NCBI GenBank assembly: GCA_018969295.1
Contig: JAGWYN010000015.1
Span: 37,853 to 101,852, forward strand
Reading direction: 5' to 3'
Length of the DNA: 64,000 bases
Source of the DNA: Chloroflexota bacterium
GTDB taxonomy: Bacteria; Chloroflexota; Anaerolineae; Caldilineales; Caldilineaceae
Position 1 is the first letter of the stretch, and the number at the start of each line of letters is the position of its first letter. This document shows positions 39,314 to 49,437 of this stretch, piece by piece. The position numbers and the translations under genes were made by a program. The notes under the pieces are model-generated. The model was not told the DNA's origin. It saw only the letters and a program-made list of their open reading frames with translations, and made no database searches.

Positions 39314-40829
39314 GCCGGCTGCGGCGGTAGGGCAACACATAAAACCCCAACACAGCCAGCGCACTGGCCCCCAGCACACCGGTGATGTCAAGCAGGGTGG
39401 TGTTGAGCACTGCCACCAGCAGCGTGCCCAGCCCAAGCGCGCCCGCCTCCACCGCCGCAGTCTGCATCAGCGTGGCCTGCACCTGCTGGGTGAGCTTGAG
39501 CGACTCGGCCTGCGGGTCGTAGGTGTCGACAACCCGCTGTGCGGCCCGGCCAACGCTGCCGAGCAACGCCTGACGGTTCAACTCGAAGGTCCCGCCAACC
39601 TGGCCGACAATTTTGTCGGTGTGGGCAGCAGCCCGCTGGGAAAGGTAGCCCATCACCGCCTGCCACTGACGGTAGTCGCTGGCCACGATCCAGTCGATCA
39701 GGTCGCTGACTTGCCGTTCGACCGCCAGCGAGGTGCCCGCTACCACCGCCCGTTCAAATTCAGCACGCACCTTGTCGCTGTTGACAAGGTCAAAAAGACG
39801 TTCGATGCGCAATGTTTCGTTGAAAAAACGGTCCCCCCGCTCCGCCATCTCATACAAAATGTTGTCGACATGGCTGAGATGGTATTTGAAATCGCGGCGC
39901 TGGTCGGCCTCGTAGGCCACCAGCTGCGCCTCGGTGTGGTCGATCGCAGCAAAGTCTCCGCGCAGCACCGCCGCACGCCCGTCAACCAGCTGCCGGTAGG
40001 CACCGTTCAGCTGCCCAGCCACCCCCAAGGGGGCCGATAGCTTGAGATGCAGCCGCTCAGAAGCATCCAACGCCGCCAGCAGATAACGCTCCAACTCGCC
40101 GAACCGGCTGCGCTGCCAGAGTTCGTTCTGGGCAAGGGCCTCCCCCCCCTGGGCCTGCTTGGCTTCCAATGCCAGCCGGGCACTGATCGGAAAGACGCGC
40201 GGCGGCTCCCCCAACAGCTGTGCCCCGTTCTGCGCCACAAACTCCACAATCTGACGCTGGTCGGCAACATCCTCGACCAGGTCGATCTTGTTGATGACCA
40301 GCACAATTTTTTTCCCCCAGGCCCGGATTCGCAGCAGCAGCTGGCGTTCGCTCTCGCTGAAGGGACGGTCGGCGCTGGTGACAAAAAGCACCAGATCGCT
40401 GCGCGGGATGAAATGTTCGGTGAGCAGCTGGTGGTCTTGCAGCACCGCATTGGTGCCCGGGGTGTCGACCAGGTTGATCTCCCGCAACCACTCCACAGAG
40501 AGCCCGATCTCCACCTGGCCAGGGCTGACCGCAGCACGGGATGGCTGGCTGCTGTGCCGCAGCAGCTGAATCTGGCTGGTCGTCGGCAACACCCCCTCCT
40601 TGAGCAGCCGCTCCCCCAGCAAGGCGTTGAGAAAAGCGGTCTTGCCGGCGTTGAACTCCCCCACCACCACCAGCAAAAAAAGCTCGTCAAGCTGCGCCTG
40701 GCTCTGCTGGAGCAGGGCCAGGTCGCCAGCCGGCGCCTCCAGCCGCACCGCCAGCTCACGCAGGTCGGCCAGCAGCCGACGTTCTCGCTGCAGCCACTGC
40801 TCTTGTTCGCCGGTCAAAATTCGCTGCAT
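39045..40829 (-). CDS. Bacterial dynamin-like GTPase
   Basis: The 594-residue protein has an N-terminal helical part and the GTPase motifs G1 VVGEFNAGKTAFLNAL (about 55-70), G3 LVDTPGTNA and G4 VINKIDL. A long helical stalk follows. A paddle-like pair of hydrophobic segments lies at about 455-505 (LGTLLVAVLNTTLLDITGVL; LAVLGFYVLPY). Such proteins remodel membranes or protect them under stress or phage attack. The ATG at 40829 is preceded by GAGAGGTGA. Only one dynamin gene is present, not the fused or tandem pair seen in some groups. Confidence 0.92.
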   Translation of the reverse strand: MQRILTGEQEQWLQRERRLLADLRELAVRLEAPAGDLALLQQSQAQLDELFLLVVVGEFNAGKTAFLNALLGERLLKEGVLPTTSQIQLLRHSSQPSRAAVSPGQVEIGLSVEWLREINLVDTPGTNAVLQDHQLLTEHFIPRSDLVLFVTSADRPFSESERQLLLRIRAWGKKIVLVINKIDLVEDVADQRQIVEFVAQNGAQLLGEPPRVFPISARLALEAKQAQGGEALAQNELWQRSRFGELERYLLAALDASERLHLKLSAPLGVAGQLNGAYRQLVDGRAAVLRGDFAAIDHTEAQLVAYEADQRRDFKYHLSHVDNILYEMAERGDRFFNETLRIERLFDLVNSDKVRAEFERAVVAGTSLAVERQVSDLIDWIVASDYRQWQAVMGYLSQRAAAHTDKIVGQVGGTFELNRQALLGSVGRAAQRVVDTYDPQAESLKLTQQVQATLMQTAAVEAGALGLGTLLVAVLNTTLLDITGVLGASALAVLGFYVLPYRRSRLKQELRQAIGALRSQLAESLDRQFEKELADSLQRLRASIAPYTRFVRVEREKLEAVSGELDRLQQELAALRVVTARALPRTDSPRSHHG

Positions 40830-40904
40830 GGACCCATCACCTCTCCCTTCCTTCCGCCACACCGCCGGGGATGCACGCTGTCTCGGACAGTTGTCCTGGC
40901 CAGC

Positions 40905-43100
40905 TCACTCGTCCAGCGGATCAAAAGCCGCAGCATCCTTGCGCTTGAGCAAGACCTCACGCCCACGGCCAGCCCCCAGGTCCGGCCCCACCACGCCATT
41001 CTTTTCGAGCTCTTCCATCAGCCTTGCCGCCTTGGGATAGCCCAGGTTGAGCTTGCGCTGCAGCATGCTGGTGCTGCAGGTGCGCAGCTCGCGCAGGGCG
41101 TCGATCGCATCCTGCAACAGCTCCTCTTCCTGGTCAAGCGGATCGAGCAACCCAGCCCACGGCGTCACCACCGGGCGGGGGTCGCTGGCAGCGACCCCCT
41201 TCCAAAACTGGACGATCTGGCTGATCTCTTCGTCGGCGACAAAACAGCCCTGGATGCGCTGAAGTTTGCCGACATCTGGCCGCATCAGCAGCAGATCCCC
41301 CCGCCCCAAAAGCCGCTCGGCCCCCGGGGCATCCAGAATGACACGGCTGTCGATCTGGCTGGTGACCGCAAAAGCAATGCGCGACGGGAAATTGGCTTTG
41401 ATCAGACCCGTGATGACATCGGTGCTGGGCCGCTGGGTCGCCAGAATCAGATGAATCCCGGTCGCACGCGCCATCTGGGCCAGCCGACAGATCTGACGCT
41501 CGATGTCTTCGGCAGCGGTCATCATCAGATCGGCCAGCTCGTCGATCACCAGCACGATGTAAGGCAACGTCTGCCCCCCCTTCTGCGCACGCATGGCCTC
41601 GTTGTAGGAATCGATGTTGCGCACACCCAGATCGCGAAAAAGCTGGTAGCGGTCGTCCATCTGGATCAGCAGCCAGGTCAGCGCACCCATCACCTGGTCG
41701 GTGGCGGTGATCACTTTGCCGTAGAGATGGGGGATGCCGTTGTAGCCGGGCAGTTCGACCATTTTGGGGTCGACCATGACAAAACGCAGATTTTCTGGCC
41801 CATGCTGCATGAGCAGGCCGGCGACAAGGGTGTTGATACAGACCGACTTCCCCGAACCGGTGGCGCCGGCGATCAGCATGTGGGGGGCCCGGGTCAGATC
41901 CATCGTCACCGCAGCACCCGCAGTGTTGCGCCCAAGAGGCAGGGCCAGAATGCCCGCCTTGTTCAGGTCAGTCTCTTCCAGAATGCCACGCAGGGTGACC
42001 AGCGTCTTGTACGGGTTGGGGACTTCGACACCGACATAAGAACGGCCAGGCACAGGGGCTTCGATGCGCACGGCAGGGGCAGCCAGGGCCAGGGCCAGGT
42101 CGTCCGCCAGGCTGACGATGCGGCTGACACGCACCTTCCGTTTTTGGCCGGCACTTTCGACATAGAGCGGTTCCACCCCAAATTGGGTGACGGTCGGCCC
42201 ACTCTCGACATGAACCACACGCACCGGTACATTGAAGTCTTCCAGCGTCTCCACAATCAGCTGCTGCAAGGCAGTGACATCCCGGTTGCCGGAGGGAGCA
42301 CTGTCGGTGCGGAGCAGATCCAGCGGCGGCAGATGGCCGGCAGGACGGGGTGCCCGGCTGGCGGCACTCTTTTTGGGAGCTTTTGCTGGAGGGGGAGACG
42401 GCTGCTGGCGCAGTGGGGTCGGCTGCACAGCAGGAACCGGCACAGCAGGAACCGGCACCGCAGGAACCGCAGGGGCTTCCACCGGCGGTCTGGCAGCGAC
42501 AAAATTGGGGGTCTTGGGCGGCGGCTGGTCAGCCACCTGGCGCCCCCCCGCCAGCCAGTTGGCCAGCCGGCGGTAGAGCCCCGGCGCCCCACGAACCACC
42601 GCAGCAGCCACATAAATCAACGGCGTGTAACGCACCAGCAGGGCAGCCCCCACAAAGCTGACCCCCACTGCCAGCAAAACGGCGAGCGGAGCCCCCAACG
42701 CCCCGATCAGCAGGTTGCCCAGCCCCCCGCCAACTAACCCGCCGCCGGCAGCCTCAAAATAAGCGTCCCAGTTGACCGCATCGTGGTTGCGCACATAGCT
42801 GAAGGTGATCAGACCAAACAACAGCGCCTCAGCCCCCAGCAACGCTTCGGCACTCCAGTAGCCCGCCTGCCTGCCCAACCACAAAACGCCCCCCAAAAGC
42901 AAAATGGCTGTGGCCACCAAAGGCGCCGTCCACCCCACCAACAAAGTCAGCCAGTGCACCGACGCCGCAGGCAGCAACACCCCCCACAGCAGCCACAAGC
43001 CGACAACCACCAAAGCCGCCCCCAAAACCTCGCGGCGGTAGTAGAAACGCCCTGCCTGAAAAAGATTGTAAAGATCGTCCGTAAAGCTGCGTTTGGGCAT
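40905..43100 (-). CDS. ftsK: FtsK/SpoIIIE-family DNA translocase
   Basis: The 731-residue protein has N-terminal membrane helices (about 22-175), a Pro-rich linker, the alpha/beta motor with Walker A AGATGSGKSVCIN near residue 413 and Walker B IVLVIDELADLMM, the block ATQRPSTDVITG, and a C-terminal gamma winged helix (LGYPKAARLMEELEKNGVVG) that reads chromosomal polarity sequences. It moves chromosome ends through the division septum. The ATG follows AGGAA by seven bases. The linker holds a short 15-bp tandem array. Confidence 0.95.
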   Translation of the reverse strand: MPKRSFTDDLYNLFQAGRFYYRREVLGAALVVVGLWLLWGVLLPAASVHWLTLLVGWTAPLVATAILLLGGVLWLGRQAGYWSAEALLGAEALLFGLITFSYVRNHDAVNWDAYFEAAGGGLVGGGLGNLLIGALGAPLAVLLAVGVSFVGAALLVRYTPLIYVAAAVVRGAPGLYRRLANWLAGGRQVADQPPPKTPNFVAARPPVEAPAVPAVPVPAVPVPAVQPTPLRQQPSPPPAKAPKKSAASRAPRPAGHLPPLDLLRTDSAPSGNRDVTALQQLIVETLEDFNVPVRVVHVESGPTVTQFGVEPLYVESAGQKRKVRVSRIVSLADDLALALAAPAVRIEAPVPGRSYVGVEVPNPYKTLVTLRGILEETDLNKAGILALPLGRNTAGAAVTMDLTRAPHMLIAGATGSGKSVCINTLVAGLLMQHGPENLRFVMVDPKMVELPGYNGIPHLYGKVITATDQVMGALTWLLIQMDDRYQLFRDLGVRNIDSYNEAMRAQKGGQTLPYIVLVIDELADLMMTAAEDIERQICRLAQMARATGIHLILATQRPSTDVITGLIKANFPSRIAFAVTSQIDSRVILDAPGAERLLGRGDLLLMRPDVGKLQRIQGCFVADEEISQIVQFWKGVAASDPRPVVTPWAGLLDPLDQEEELLQDAIDALRELRTCSTSMLQRKLNLGYPKAARLMEELEKNGVVGPDLGAGRGREVLLKRKDAAAFDPLDE
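42425..42469 (-). repeat. 15-bp tandem repeats in the FtsK linker
   Basis: Two perfect copies and one copy with a single change of GCACAGCAGGAACCG (plus strand) encode a Pro-Val-Pro-Ala-Val repeat in the linker. It is the fourth 15-bp array in the window. Confidence 0.88.
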
Positions 43101-43126
43101 GACCGATTTCCTGGGACAGGCCCAGC

Positions 43127-43897
43127 CTAGGTGAGCAGACGACGGATCGCAGAGGCAACCCCATCCTCGTCGTGGTGTGGAACCACCCAGTCAGCGACCG
43201 CTTTGACCTCGGGCAGCGCATTCTCCATCGCAATCCCAATGCCGCTGCAGCGCACCATCTCCAGATCGTTGATGTCGTCCCCGATCGCCGCCACCGCTGC
43301 CAGCGGCCACTGCCACTCCGCCAACAGGTAGCAGAGCGCTGTGGCCTTGTCAGCCCCCGCCGCACACAGCTGGATCAGATCCAGCTTGGGCGTGATCAGC
43401 ACCCGGGTGGTCGGAGGCACTGCCGCCAACAACGGCTCGATTTCTCCACGACCTTCCGGGAAAAAAAAGAGCATCTTGTAGACCGGCTGGCCCACCAGCG
43501 CATGCAAATCAGCCACCTCCAGCGGACCCGGTTTGGCCAACGGCCGGTTGACATAGAGCCGGTCCTCGATCTCCAGCCCAATATACCAACGCTGCCCCGA
43601 GACCGCACACCAGTCGAGCAGAGCACCGACATCGTCCGCTGGAATCGGGTTGCGGTAGACCACCCGGCCGTCCACCCACAGCTGCGCCCCGTTGTAAACA
43701 ATGCGCGGGGCAGAAAACAAAAGTTCAGGCAGCACCGAAAGGACAGCGCGCGGCGGACGCCCGGTGGCCACCACCACCGCATGGCCAGCCGCCAGCCAGT
43801 CGGCAAGCGCCGCCAGGTTGGCCGGGCTGACACGTTTGTCGCTGCGCAGCAGCGTGTCGTCTAAATCCAGAGCAAGAAGTTTCCGTTCGTCGTTCAC
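43127..43897 (-). CDS. HAD-superfamily Cof-type sugar phosphatase
   Basis: The 256-residue protein has HAD motif I LALDLDDTLL at its N-terminus, the C2B cap insert (about 85-185) and the final motif GDDINDLEMVRCSGIGIAMENA-type block, read here as GDDINDLEMVRCSG then IGIAMENAL. Cof-type enzymes dephosphorylate sugar phosphates or flavin precursors. The start is taken as the GTG at 43897. It has no clear ribosome site, but a TATACT box lies so close that the message could be leaderless. It is divergent from menF and ends 26 bases before ftsK, so the two may share a transcript. Confidence 0.9.
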   Translation of the reverse strand: MNDERKLLALDLDDTLLRSDKRVSPANLAALADWLAAGHAVVVATGRPPRAVLSVLPELLFSAPRIVYNGAQLWVDGRVVYRNPIPADDVGALLDWCAVSGQRWYIGLEIEDRLYVNRPLAKPGPLEVADLHALVGQPVYKMLFFFPEGRGEIEPLLAAVPPTTRVLITPKLDLIQLCAAGADKATALCYLLAEWQWPLAAVAAIGDDINDLEMVRCSGIGIAMENALPEVKAVADWVVPHHDEDGVASAIRRLLT

Positions 43898-43956
43898 ATG
43901 TTCTAGTATACCGCGGACCCTACAAAAGACGAATTTTTCTCCACTCCCCCAACCTT

Positions 43957-43985
43957 TTGACAGCCACCTTGGCTTGTGATATTCG
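43957..43985 (+). promoter_or_regulatory. Possible promoter of the men operon
   Basis: TTGACA (43957-43962) and TATTCG (43980-43985) are separated by 17 bases. The -35 is perfect and the -10 is poor. It would start the menF transcript about 28 bases before the ATG at 44020. Confidence 0.4.
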
Positions 43986-44019
43986 TACTCCATTGTGAAA
44001 AATACAACGAAGGTACGAA

Positions 44020-45330
44020 ATGTCACGTAGTCTGTGCTGCGCTTCAACTACAATATACCCAGAGAGCCCAACAGAGCTGGACTCTCCCAATCGACTGGAA
44101 ACAAACCCTATGGCGGCAGCACGGCAGGCTCTACAGCTGGATACATATACACTCGACGAACGGATAGGTCGAATCTACGACGCCGCAGTCGCCGCAGGCT
44201 GCGCGCTCGCACTCTGGCAGCGCCCTGGGATGACCTGCCCCCAGGCTGTAGTCGACCTCAACGGCACCCCCCCCCTGGACGCAGTCGATTTCGCCACAGG
44301 CCAGCCCGCCTTTGTCTTTGCCCCCTTCGTCGCTGACCCGCCCGGCGCAGCCCTTCAGCTGCAGGCCGATCTTTGGTTCGACGGCCAGCTGCTGCATCTC
44401 CACAACAGCAACGGCACCCCCAAACGAACTCTGCGCGCCGAAGCGTTTTTTGCCGCAATGCACCAGCCCCAACAGCGCCGCTGGTATATCCCTGCCCAGA
44501 TGCACAACCACCCGGCCACCGAAACCGAGTTCACCGCCATCGTCGAAGACGCCATCGACTTTATTCGCACCACAGGAATCGCCAAAGTCGTCGTCTCCCG
44601 CACCGCTTCCTTCCCCCTGCCCCCCCACTTTGACCCCGTGTTGACCTTCCGGTCGCTCTGCCAGCGCTATCCCCATGCCTTTGTCTCGCTGGTCGCCATC
44701 CCAGAGGTCGGCCTCTGGCTGGGAGCTACACCCGAAGTGCTGCTCAGCCTCGACGCAGCCGGGCTGACAACAATGGCCCTGGCTGGCACCCAGCGCCGCC
44801 CCCCCCACCAGCCGCTGGACAAAATCCAGTGGGGCCCCAAAGAACAGCTCGAACAAGAGATGGTCGGCGCCTATATCCGCGCCTTCTTTGCCGCTGCCCA
44901 GATCGCCGACCTCCAGGAGTCCGGCCCCCAAACTGTGGCCGCCGGCTCGGTCGTCCATCTGCAGACCACCTTTCATGCCCACCTGCCCCCCGCCGAACAA
45001 CTGCTGCTCGCCAACCGGGTGCTCGACGAACTGCACCCGACCTCGGCCGTGTGCGGCATGCCCAAACACCAGGCGCTGTCCTTTATTCTCGCCCATGAAG
45101 GCTACGACCGCAGCTTCTACAGCGGCTTTCTCGGCCCCATCCACATCCAAGGCCAATCCAGTCTTTATGTCAATTTGCGCTGTATGCAGCTGAGCGCAGA
45201 CCGGGCCCATCTCTATGTGGGAGCGGGGATCACCGCCGATTCCGACCCGGCAGCCGAATGGCGGGAGACAGCCCTCAAGGCGGAGACGATGCTCGCCGTG
45301 CTTGGGGCAGAGCAGACAGTGGCGGCCTGA
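44020..45330 (+). CDS. menF: Isochorismate synthase
   Basis: The 436-residue chorismate-binding enzyme makes isochorismate for menaquinone. Family blocks are MALAGTQRR, KEQLEQEMVGAYIR, LHPTSAVCGMPKHQAL and FYSGFLGP near the C-terminus. The ATG at 44020 follows AAGG by six bases; the ATG at 44110 (MAAARQALQL) would remove 30 residues and is a fair alternative. It starts the menF-menD-menB-menC set and is followed by menD after two bases. EntC-type siderophore roles are unlikely in this context. Confidence 0.93.
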   Translation: MSRSLCCASTTIYPESPTELDSPNRLETNPMAAARQALQLDTYTLDERIGRIYDAAVAAGCALALWQRPGMTCPQAVVDLNGTPPLDAVDFATGQPAFVFAPFVADPPGAALQLQADLWFDGQLLHLHNSNGTPKRTLRAEAFFAAMHQPQQRRWYIPAQMHNHPATETEFTAIVEDAIDFIRTTGIAKVVVSRTASFPLPPHFDPVLTFRSLCQRYPHAFVSLVAIPEVGLWLGATPEVLLSLDAAGLTTMALAGTQRRPPHQPLDKIQWGPKEQLEQEMVGAYIRAFFAAAQIADLQESGPQTVAAGSVVHLQTTFHAHLPPAEQLLLANRVLDELHPTSAVCGMPKHQALSFILAHEGYDRSFYSGFLGPIHIQGQSSLYVNLRCMQLSADRAHLYVGAGITADSDPAAEWRETALKAETMLAVLGAEQTVAA

Positions 45331-45332
45331 GC

Positions 45333-47063
45333 ATGGCCGAGGGGGTGTTCCCGCTGGTCGAGCTGGCGGTCCAGGTGTTTGTCGAACGGGGCCTGCGCCA
45401 TGCTGTCGTCGCCCCGGGCTCCCGCTCGGCGCCGCTGACAGTGGCCCTGGCCAACCACCCGGCGTTGACCCTGCACGTGGTCTACGACGAACGTTCGGCC
45501 GGCTATGTGGCGCTGGGGCTGGCCCAGCAGCTGCGCCAGCCGGTGGCGCTGGTCTGCACCTCGGGCACCGCAGCTGTCAATTTTGGCCCGGCGGTGGTCG
45601 AAGCCTTCTACCAGCAGATTCCCCTGTTGGTGCTCACCGCCGACCGTCCGCCCGAATGGATCGACCAGCAGGACAACCAGGCCATCCATCAAAATGGGCT
45701 GTATGGGCCCCATGTGCGTTTTTCTGGGGTTCTCCCGCTGGACGACGGCCACCCCGACACCAGCTGGCATGCGACCCGCCTGGCCTGCGAGGCGATGGAG
45801 GCGCTGCAGGGGCTGCTGCCGGGGCCAGCGCACCTCAACGTGCCGCTGCGCGAGCCCCTCTACCCGCTGCCAGGGTACCGCCACAATTTTGAGCGGGCAA
45901 CCCGCCTGCCCACCTTGCTCTCTCCCAGCCCCCAGTTGGAGCCGGCAGAGTGGCAGCCGCTGCTGGCGCAGTGGCATGCGGCGCAGCGCAAGCTGGTCGT
46001 TCTGGGCATGTTGCCAACTGACCCCGAGCTGCACCGTGCGCTGCGTCTGCTCCAGCGCGACCCTGCGGTCGCTCTCTTTGCCGACATCACGGCCAACTGC
46101 TGGCCACATGTTGCGCCGCTGGTACACGCCGACATGGCCCTGGGCACGCACGACCCGGCCACCTTGCAGGCGCTTGCGCCCGATCTGGTGCTCTATCTCG
46201 GCGGACAGGTCACCTCCAAGTACCTCAAGCTGCTGCTGCGCAGCCACCCGCCAGAACAACTCTGGCGGGTGCAGCCGGCGGGGGTCCTGCCAGACACCTA
46301 CCAACAGACGACTGTCCGCATCCCGATGCAGCCGACCACATTTCTGAGCGCGCTGGCCGAACAGGCCCGCCTCGGGGCCGACGGCTACGCCCGCCGGTGG
46401 CAGCAGGCAGAGCAGCAGGCCCGCCGGGCCCTGTTCGATCTGCTCGAAGAGGGCCCCTTTGGCGAGTTCCAGGCGGTCCACCGGCTCTTCGACCTGCTGC
46501 CCGACGCCAGCCTGCTCCAGATCGGCAACAGCATGCCGATCCGCTACGCCAATTTCGCTGGCATCCGCGCCGGCCATGTGCCGGCCCAGATCAACGCCAA
46601 CCGGGGGACCAGCGGGATCGACGGCTGCGTGAGCACTGCGGTCGGTGCGGCACGCGCCACGACCGCGCCCACCACCCTGCTGGTCGGGGATCTGGCTTTT
46701 TTCTACGACCGCAACGGGCTCTGGCAGCGCGAGCTGCCGCCCAACCTGCGCATTGTGCTGCTCAACAACCACGGCGGCGGCATCTTCGATCTTCTGGAAG
46801 GGCCCAGCCGGCTCGACGACGCGGTGCGCACCCAATACTTTCTGACCCCACAGCCGCTCAATGCCCGGCGCACCGCGCAGGACCACGGGCTGCGCTACAC
46901 CGCTGTGTCGGAGGCCCACGCCCTGGCCCCTGCCCTGGCCGCGCTGTACGCCGACAGTGGCCCTGCCCTGCTCGAAATCGAGAGCGACATGGCAACCAAC
47001 CGGGCTGTCTTCGCCGACTTTCGTGCCCGAGCGGCTGGGCTGGCGCTGCCCCCCACGCAGTGA
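45333..47063 (+). CDS. menD: 2-succinyl-5-enolpyruvyl-6-hydroxy-3-cyclohexene-1-carboxylate synthase
   Basis: This 576-residue thiamine diphosphate enzyme joins isochorismate and 2-oxoglutarate. The N-terminal block VVAPGSRSAPLTVAL and YDERSAGYVALGLA are diagnostic for MenD. The cofactor region has ANRGTSGIDGCVSTAVG, LLVGDLAFFYDRNGL and LNNHGGGIFDLL. The ATG at 45333 starts two bases after menF with a poor ribosome site, so translation is probably coupled. Confidence 0.97.
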   Translation: MAEGVFPLVELAVQVFVERGLRHAVVAPGSRSAPLTVALANHPALTLHVVYDERSAGYVALGLAQQLRQPVALVCTSGTAAVNFGPAVVEAFYQQIPLLVLTADRPPEWIDQQDNQAIHQNGLYGPHVRFSGVLPLDDGHPDTSWHATRLACEAMEALQGLLPGPAHLNVPLREPLYPLPGYRHNFERATRLPTLLSPSPQLEPAEWQPLLAQWHAAQRKLVVLGMLPTDPELHRALRLLQRDPAVALFADITANCWPHVAPLVHADMALGTHDPATLQALAPDLVLYLGGQVTSKYLKLLLRSHPPEQLWRVQPAGVLPDTYQQTTVRIPMQPTTFLSALAEQARLGADGYARRWQQAEQQARRALFDLLEEGPFGEFQAVHRLFDLLPDASLLQIGNSMPIRYANFAGIRAGHVPAQINANRGTSGIDGCVSTAVGAARATTAPTTLLVGDLAFFYDRNGLWQRELPPNLRIVLLNNHGGGIFDLLEGPSRLDDAVRTQYFLTPQPLNARRTAQDHGLRYTAVSEAHALAPALAALYADSGPALLEIESDMATNRAVFADFRARAAGLALPPTQ

Positions 47064-47071
47064 CCCTCGTA

Positions 47072-47090
47072 CAGACAGCTGGGCTGTCTG
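47072..47090 (+). other. Small hairpin after menD
   Basis: CAGACAG and CTGTCTG form a 7-bp stem with a five-base loop, followed by CAAAAAG. It is a weak stem without a U-tract on the plus strand. A TATAAT at 47144-47149 further on may give menB its own promoter, but I see no good -35 box. Confidence 0.3.
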
Positions 47091-47228
47091 CAAAAAGCAC
47101 CCCAATTGTGCACGCCTTCACAGTCGAATTCAGCCGTGCCCCCTATAATAATACAGAATGGCCGGGACAACCCTGGCCGCGACGTCCGTCCGGCAAAAGA
47201 GGACAAGCATGAGAGGAAGAGAGACGCC

Positions 47229-48071
<843 letters not shown>

Positions 48072-48081
48072 GAAAATCCTT

Positions 48082-48114
48082 CTGGCCGGCCCGCTGCACT
48101 GGCAGGCCGGCCAG
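48082..48114. other. Hairpin between menB and menC
   Basis: A perfect 10-bp inverted repeat (CTGGCCGGCC and GGCCGGCCAG) with a 13-base loop lies 10 bases after the menB stop. It could tune menC expression. No U-tract follows. Confidence 0.4.
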
Positions 48115-48135
48115 GCCACCCAGAAACCAACGCAC

Positions 48136-49245
48136 ATGCTCCAGCTGGCCACCTCCCCCTATCTGCTCCACTTTTGCGCTCCTGCCCCGACCTCCCGGGG
48201 GGTGCTCACCCAACGTACGATCTGGCTGGTGCGGATCTGGCAGCGCCAACAGCCGACCCTGAACGGCTGGGGAGAGTGCGGCCCACTGCCTTCGTTGAGC
48301 CGGGACGACCACCCCCACTTCGGCGCCGCCGTGGCCGAGCAGCTCCAGCTTTTCAACAAAGCCGGCCTCCAGCGCATCGCCGACGCCCAACGCTGGCTGG
48401 AACGGTGGGTGGCCCCCCTCCCTTCGTTTGCCTTTGGGGTCGAGACAGCGCTGCGCGACCTTGCCAACGGGGGACGGCGCCAGCTCTGGGATACCCCGTT
48501 CGCGCGCGGGGAACGGGGGCTGCCCACCCACGGGCTGATCTGGATGGACGACCCGGCAGGGCTGCAGCGCCAGGTCGAAGCCAAAATCGCCGCCGGCTTC
48601 CGAACCCTCAAGCTCAAGATCGGCGCCCGCCCGTTCGAGGAGGAGCTCGATCTGCTGCGCTGGATTCGCGCCGCCGCCCCAGAGATCGAGCTGCGGCTGG
48701 ACGCCAACGGCGCGTTCGAGCCGGCCGAAGCGCTGGATCGGCTGGACCGCCTGGCAGCGTTTCAGATCGCCTTGGTCGAACAGCCTGTGCAGCCCGGACA
48801 TTGGGGGGTGCTGGCCGATCTCAGCCGCCACTCGCCGGTGCCCATCGCCCTGGACGAAGAGTTGATCGGCGTGCACACAGCCGACCAACGGCGTGCCTTG
48901 CTGGAGACCGTGCGGCCGCAGTACCTGATCCTCAAACCGGCGCTGCTCGGCGGCTTCAGCGCCGCCGAAGCCTGGATCGCCGAAGCCGAGTCCCGCAGCA
49001 TTCGTTGGCTGACCAACTCGCTGCTCGAATCCAACCTCGGGCTCAACGCCCTCTGCCAGTGGACCAGCGCGGTCGGCGGCGAACGCACCCACGGGCTGGG
49101 CACCGGAACGCTCTTTGCCAACAACATTCCTTCGCCGCTGCGGCTGACCGGCTGTCGGCTGACGCTGGGGGACCCCAGGGGCTGGCAGTTGCCCGAACAA
49201 CAATCTTTCCAGCCATTTGATCATTCCGCCTCTCTTGGTATATAA
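48136..49245 (+). CDS. menC: o-Succinylbenzoate synthase
   Basis: This 369-residue enolase-superfamily enzyme dehydrates the MenH product. The barrel has KLKIGAR (catalytic Lys pair), RLDANGAF, a metal-binding Glu in LVEQPV, LDEEL and LILKPALLGGF. The ATG at 48136 has no strong ribosome site. It ends the men set in this window; menE, menH and menA are not present. Confidence 0.93.
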   Translation: MLQLATSPYLLHFCAPAPTSRGVLTQRTIWLVRIWQRQQPTLNGWGECGPLPSLSRDDHPHFGAAVAEQLQLFNKAGLQRIADAQRWLERWVAPLPSFAFGVETALRDLANGGRRQLWDTPFARGERGLPTHGLIWMDDPAGLQRQVEAKIAAGFRTLKLKIGARPFEEELDLLRWIRAAAPEIELRLDANGAFEPAEALDRLDRLAAFQIALVEQPVQPGHWGVLADLSRHSPVPIALDEELIGVHTADQRRALLETVRPQYLILKPALLGGFSAAEAWIAEAESRSIRWLTNSLLESNLGLNALCQWTSAVGGERTHGLGTGTLFANNIPSPLRLTGCRLTLGDPRGWQLPEQQSFQPFDHSASLGI

Positions 49246-49437
49246 TCAAAAGAAAAAAAGCGGGCTGACCCCTCCCGAATCCCCGCACGCTGGCCCAGAT
49301 TGCGTCAAAAATGCGCGACGTAGCGCAGAGAGATGACTCTCCTTCACGATGTTCCGTGAACGCAACAACCGAGTGTTCAGTTCTTTGCCCTGGATGTCGT
49401 CATGGGCTCACTTTGTCTACCTGAAGGAGTGTGTTCG
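49246..49437 (+). other. gltB leader region
   Basis: The 192 bases between menC and gltB hold no gene. A short GAGAG-ATGA-CTCTC stem lies near 49331-49344. I see no T-box, riboswitch or clear terminator; menC lacks an obvious terminator, so partial read-through into gltB is possible. Confidence 0.35.

Noticed and set aside
40863..40904. Fifth copy of the shared operator
   Set aside because: Only one half-site (CCTGGCCAG) is present; the second half does not match.
40047..42737. Long open frame on the plus strand across the dynamin and ftsK genes
   Set aside because: It spans two well-supported minus-strand genes and their gap, and its translation is Gln/Arg/His-rich without domains.
49246..49437. 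Riboswitch or T-box before gltB
   Set aside because: I could not fit any known conserved core; only a small local stem is visible.
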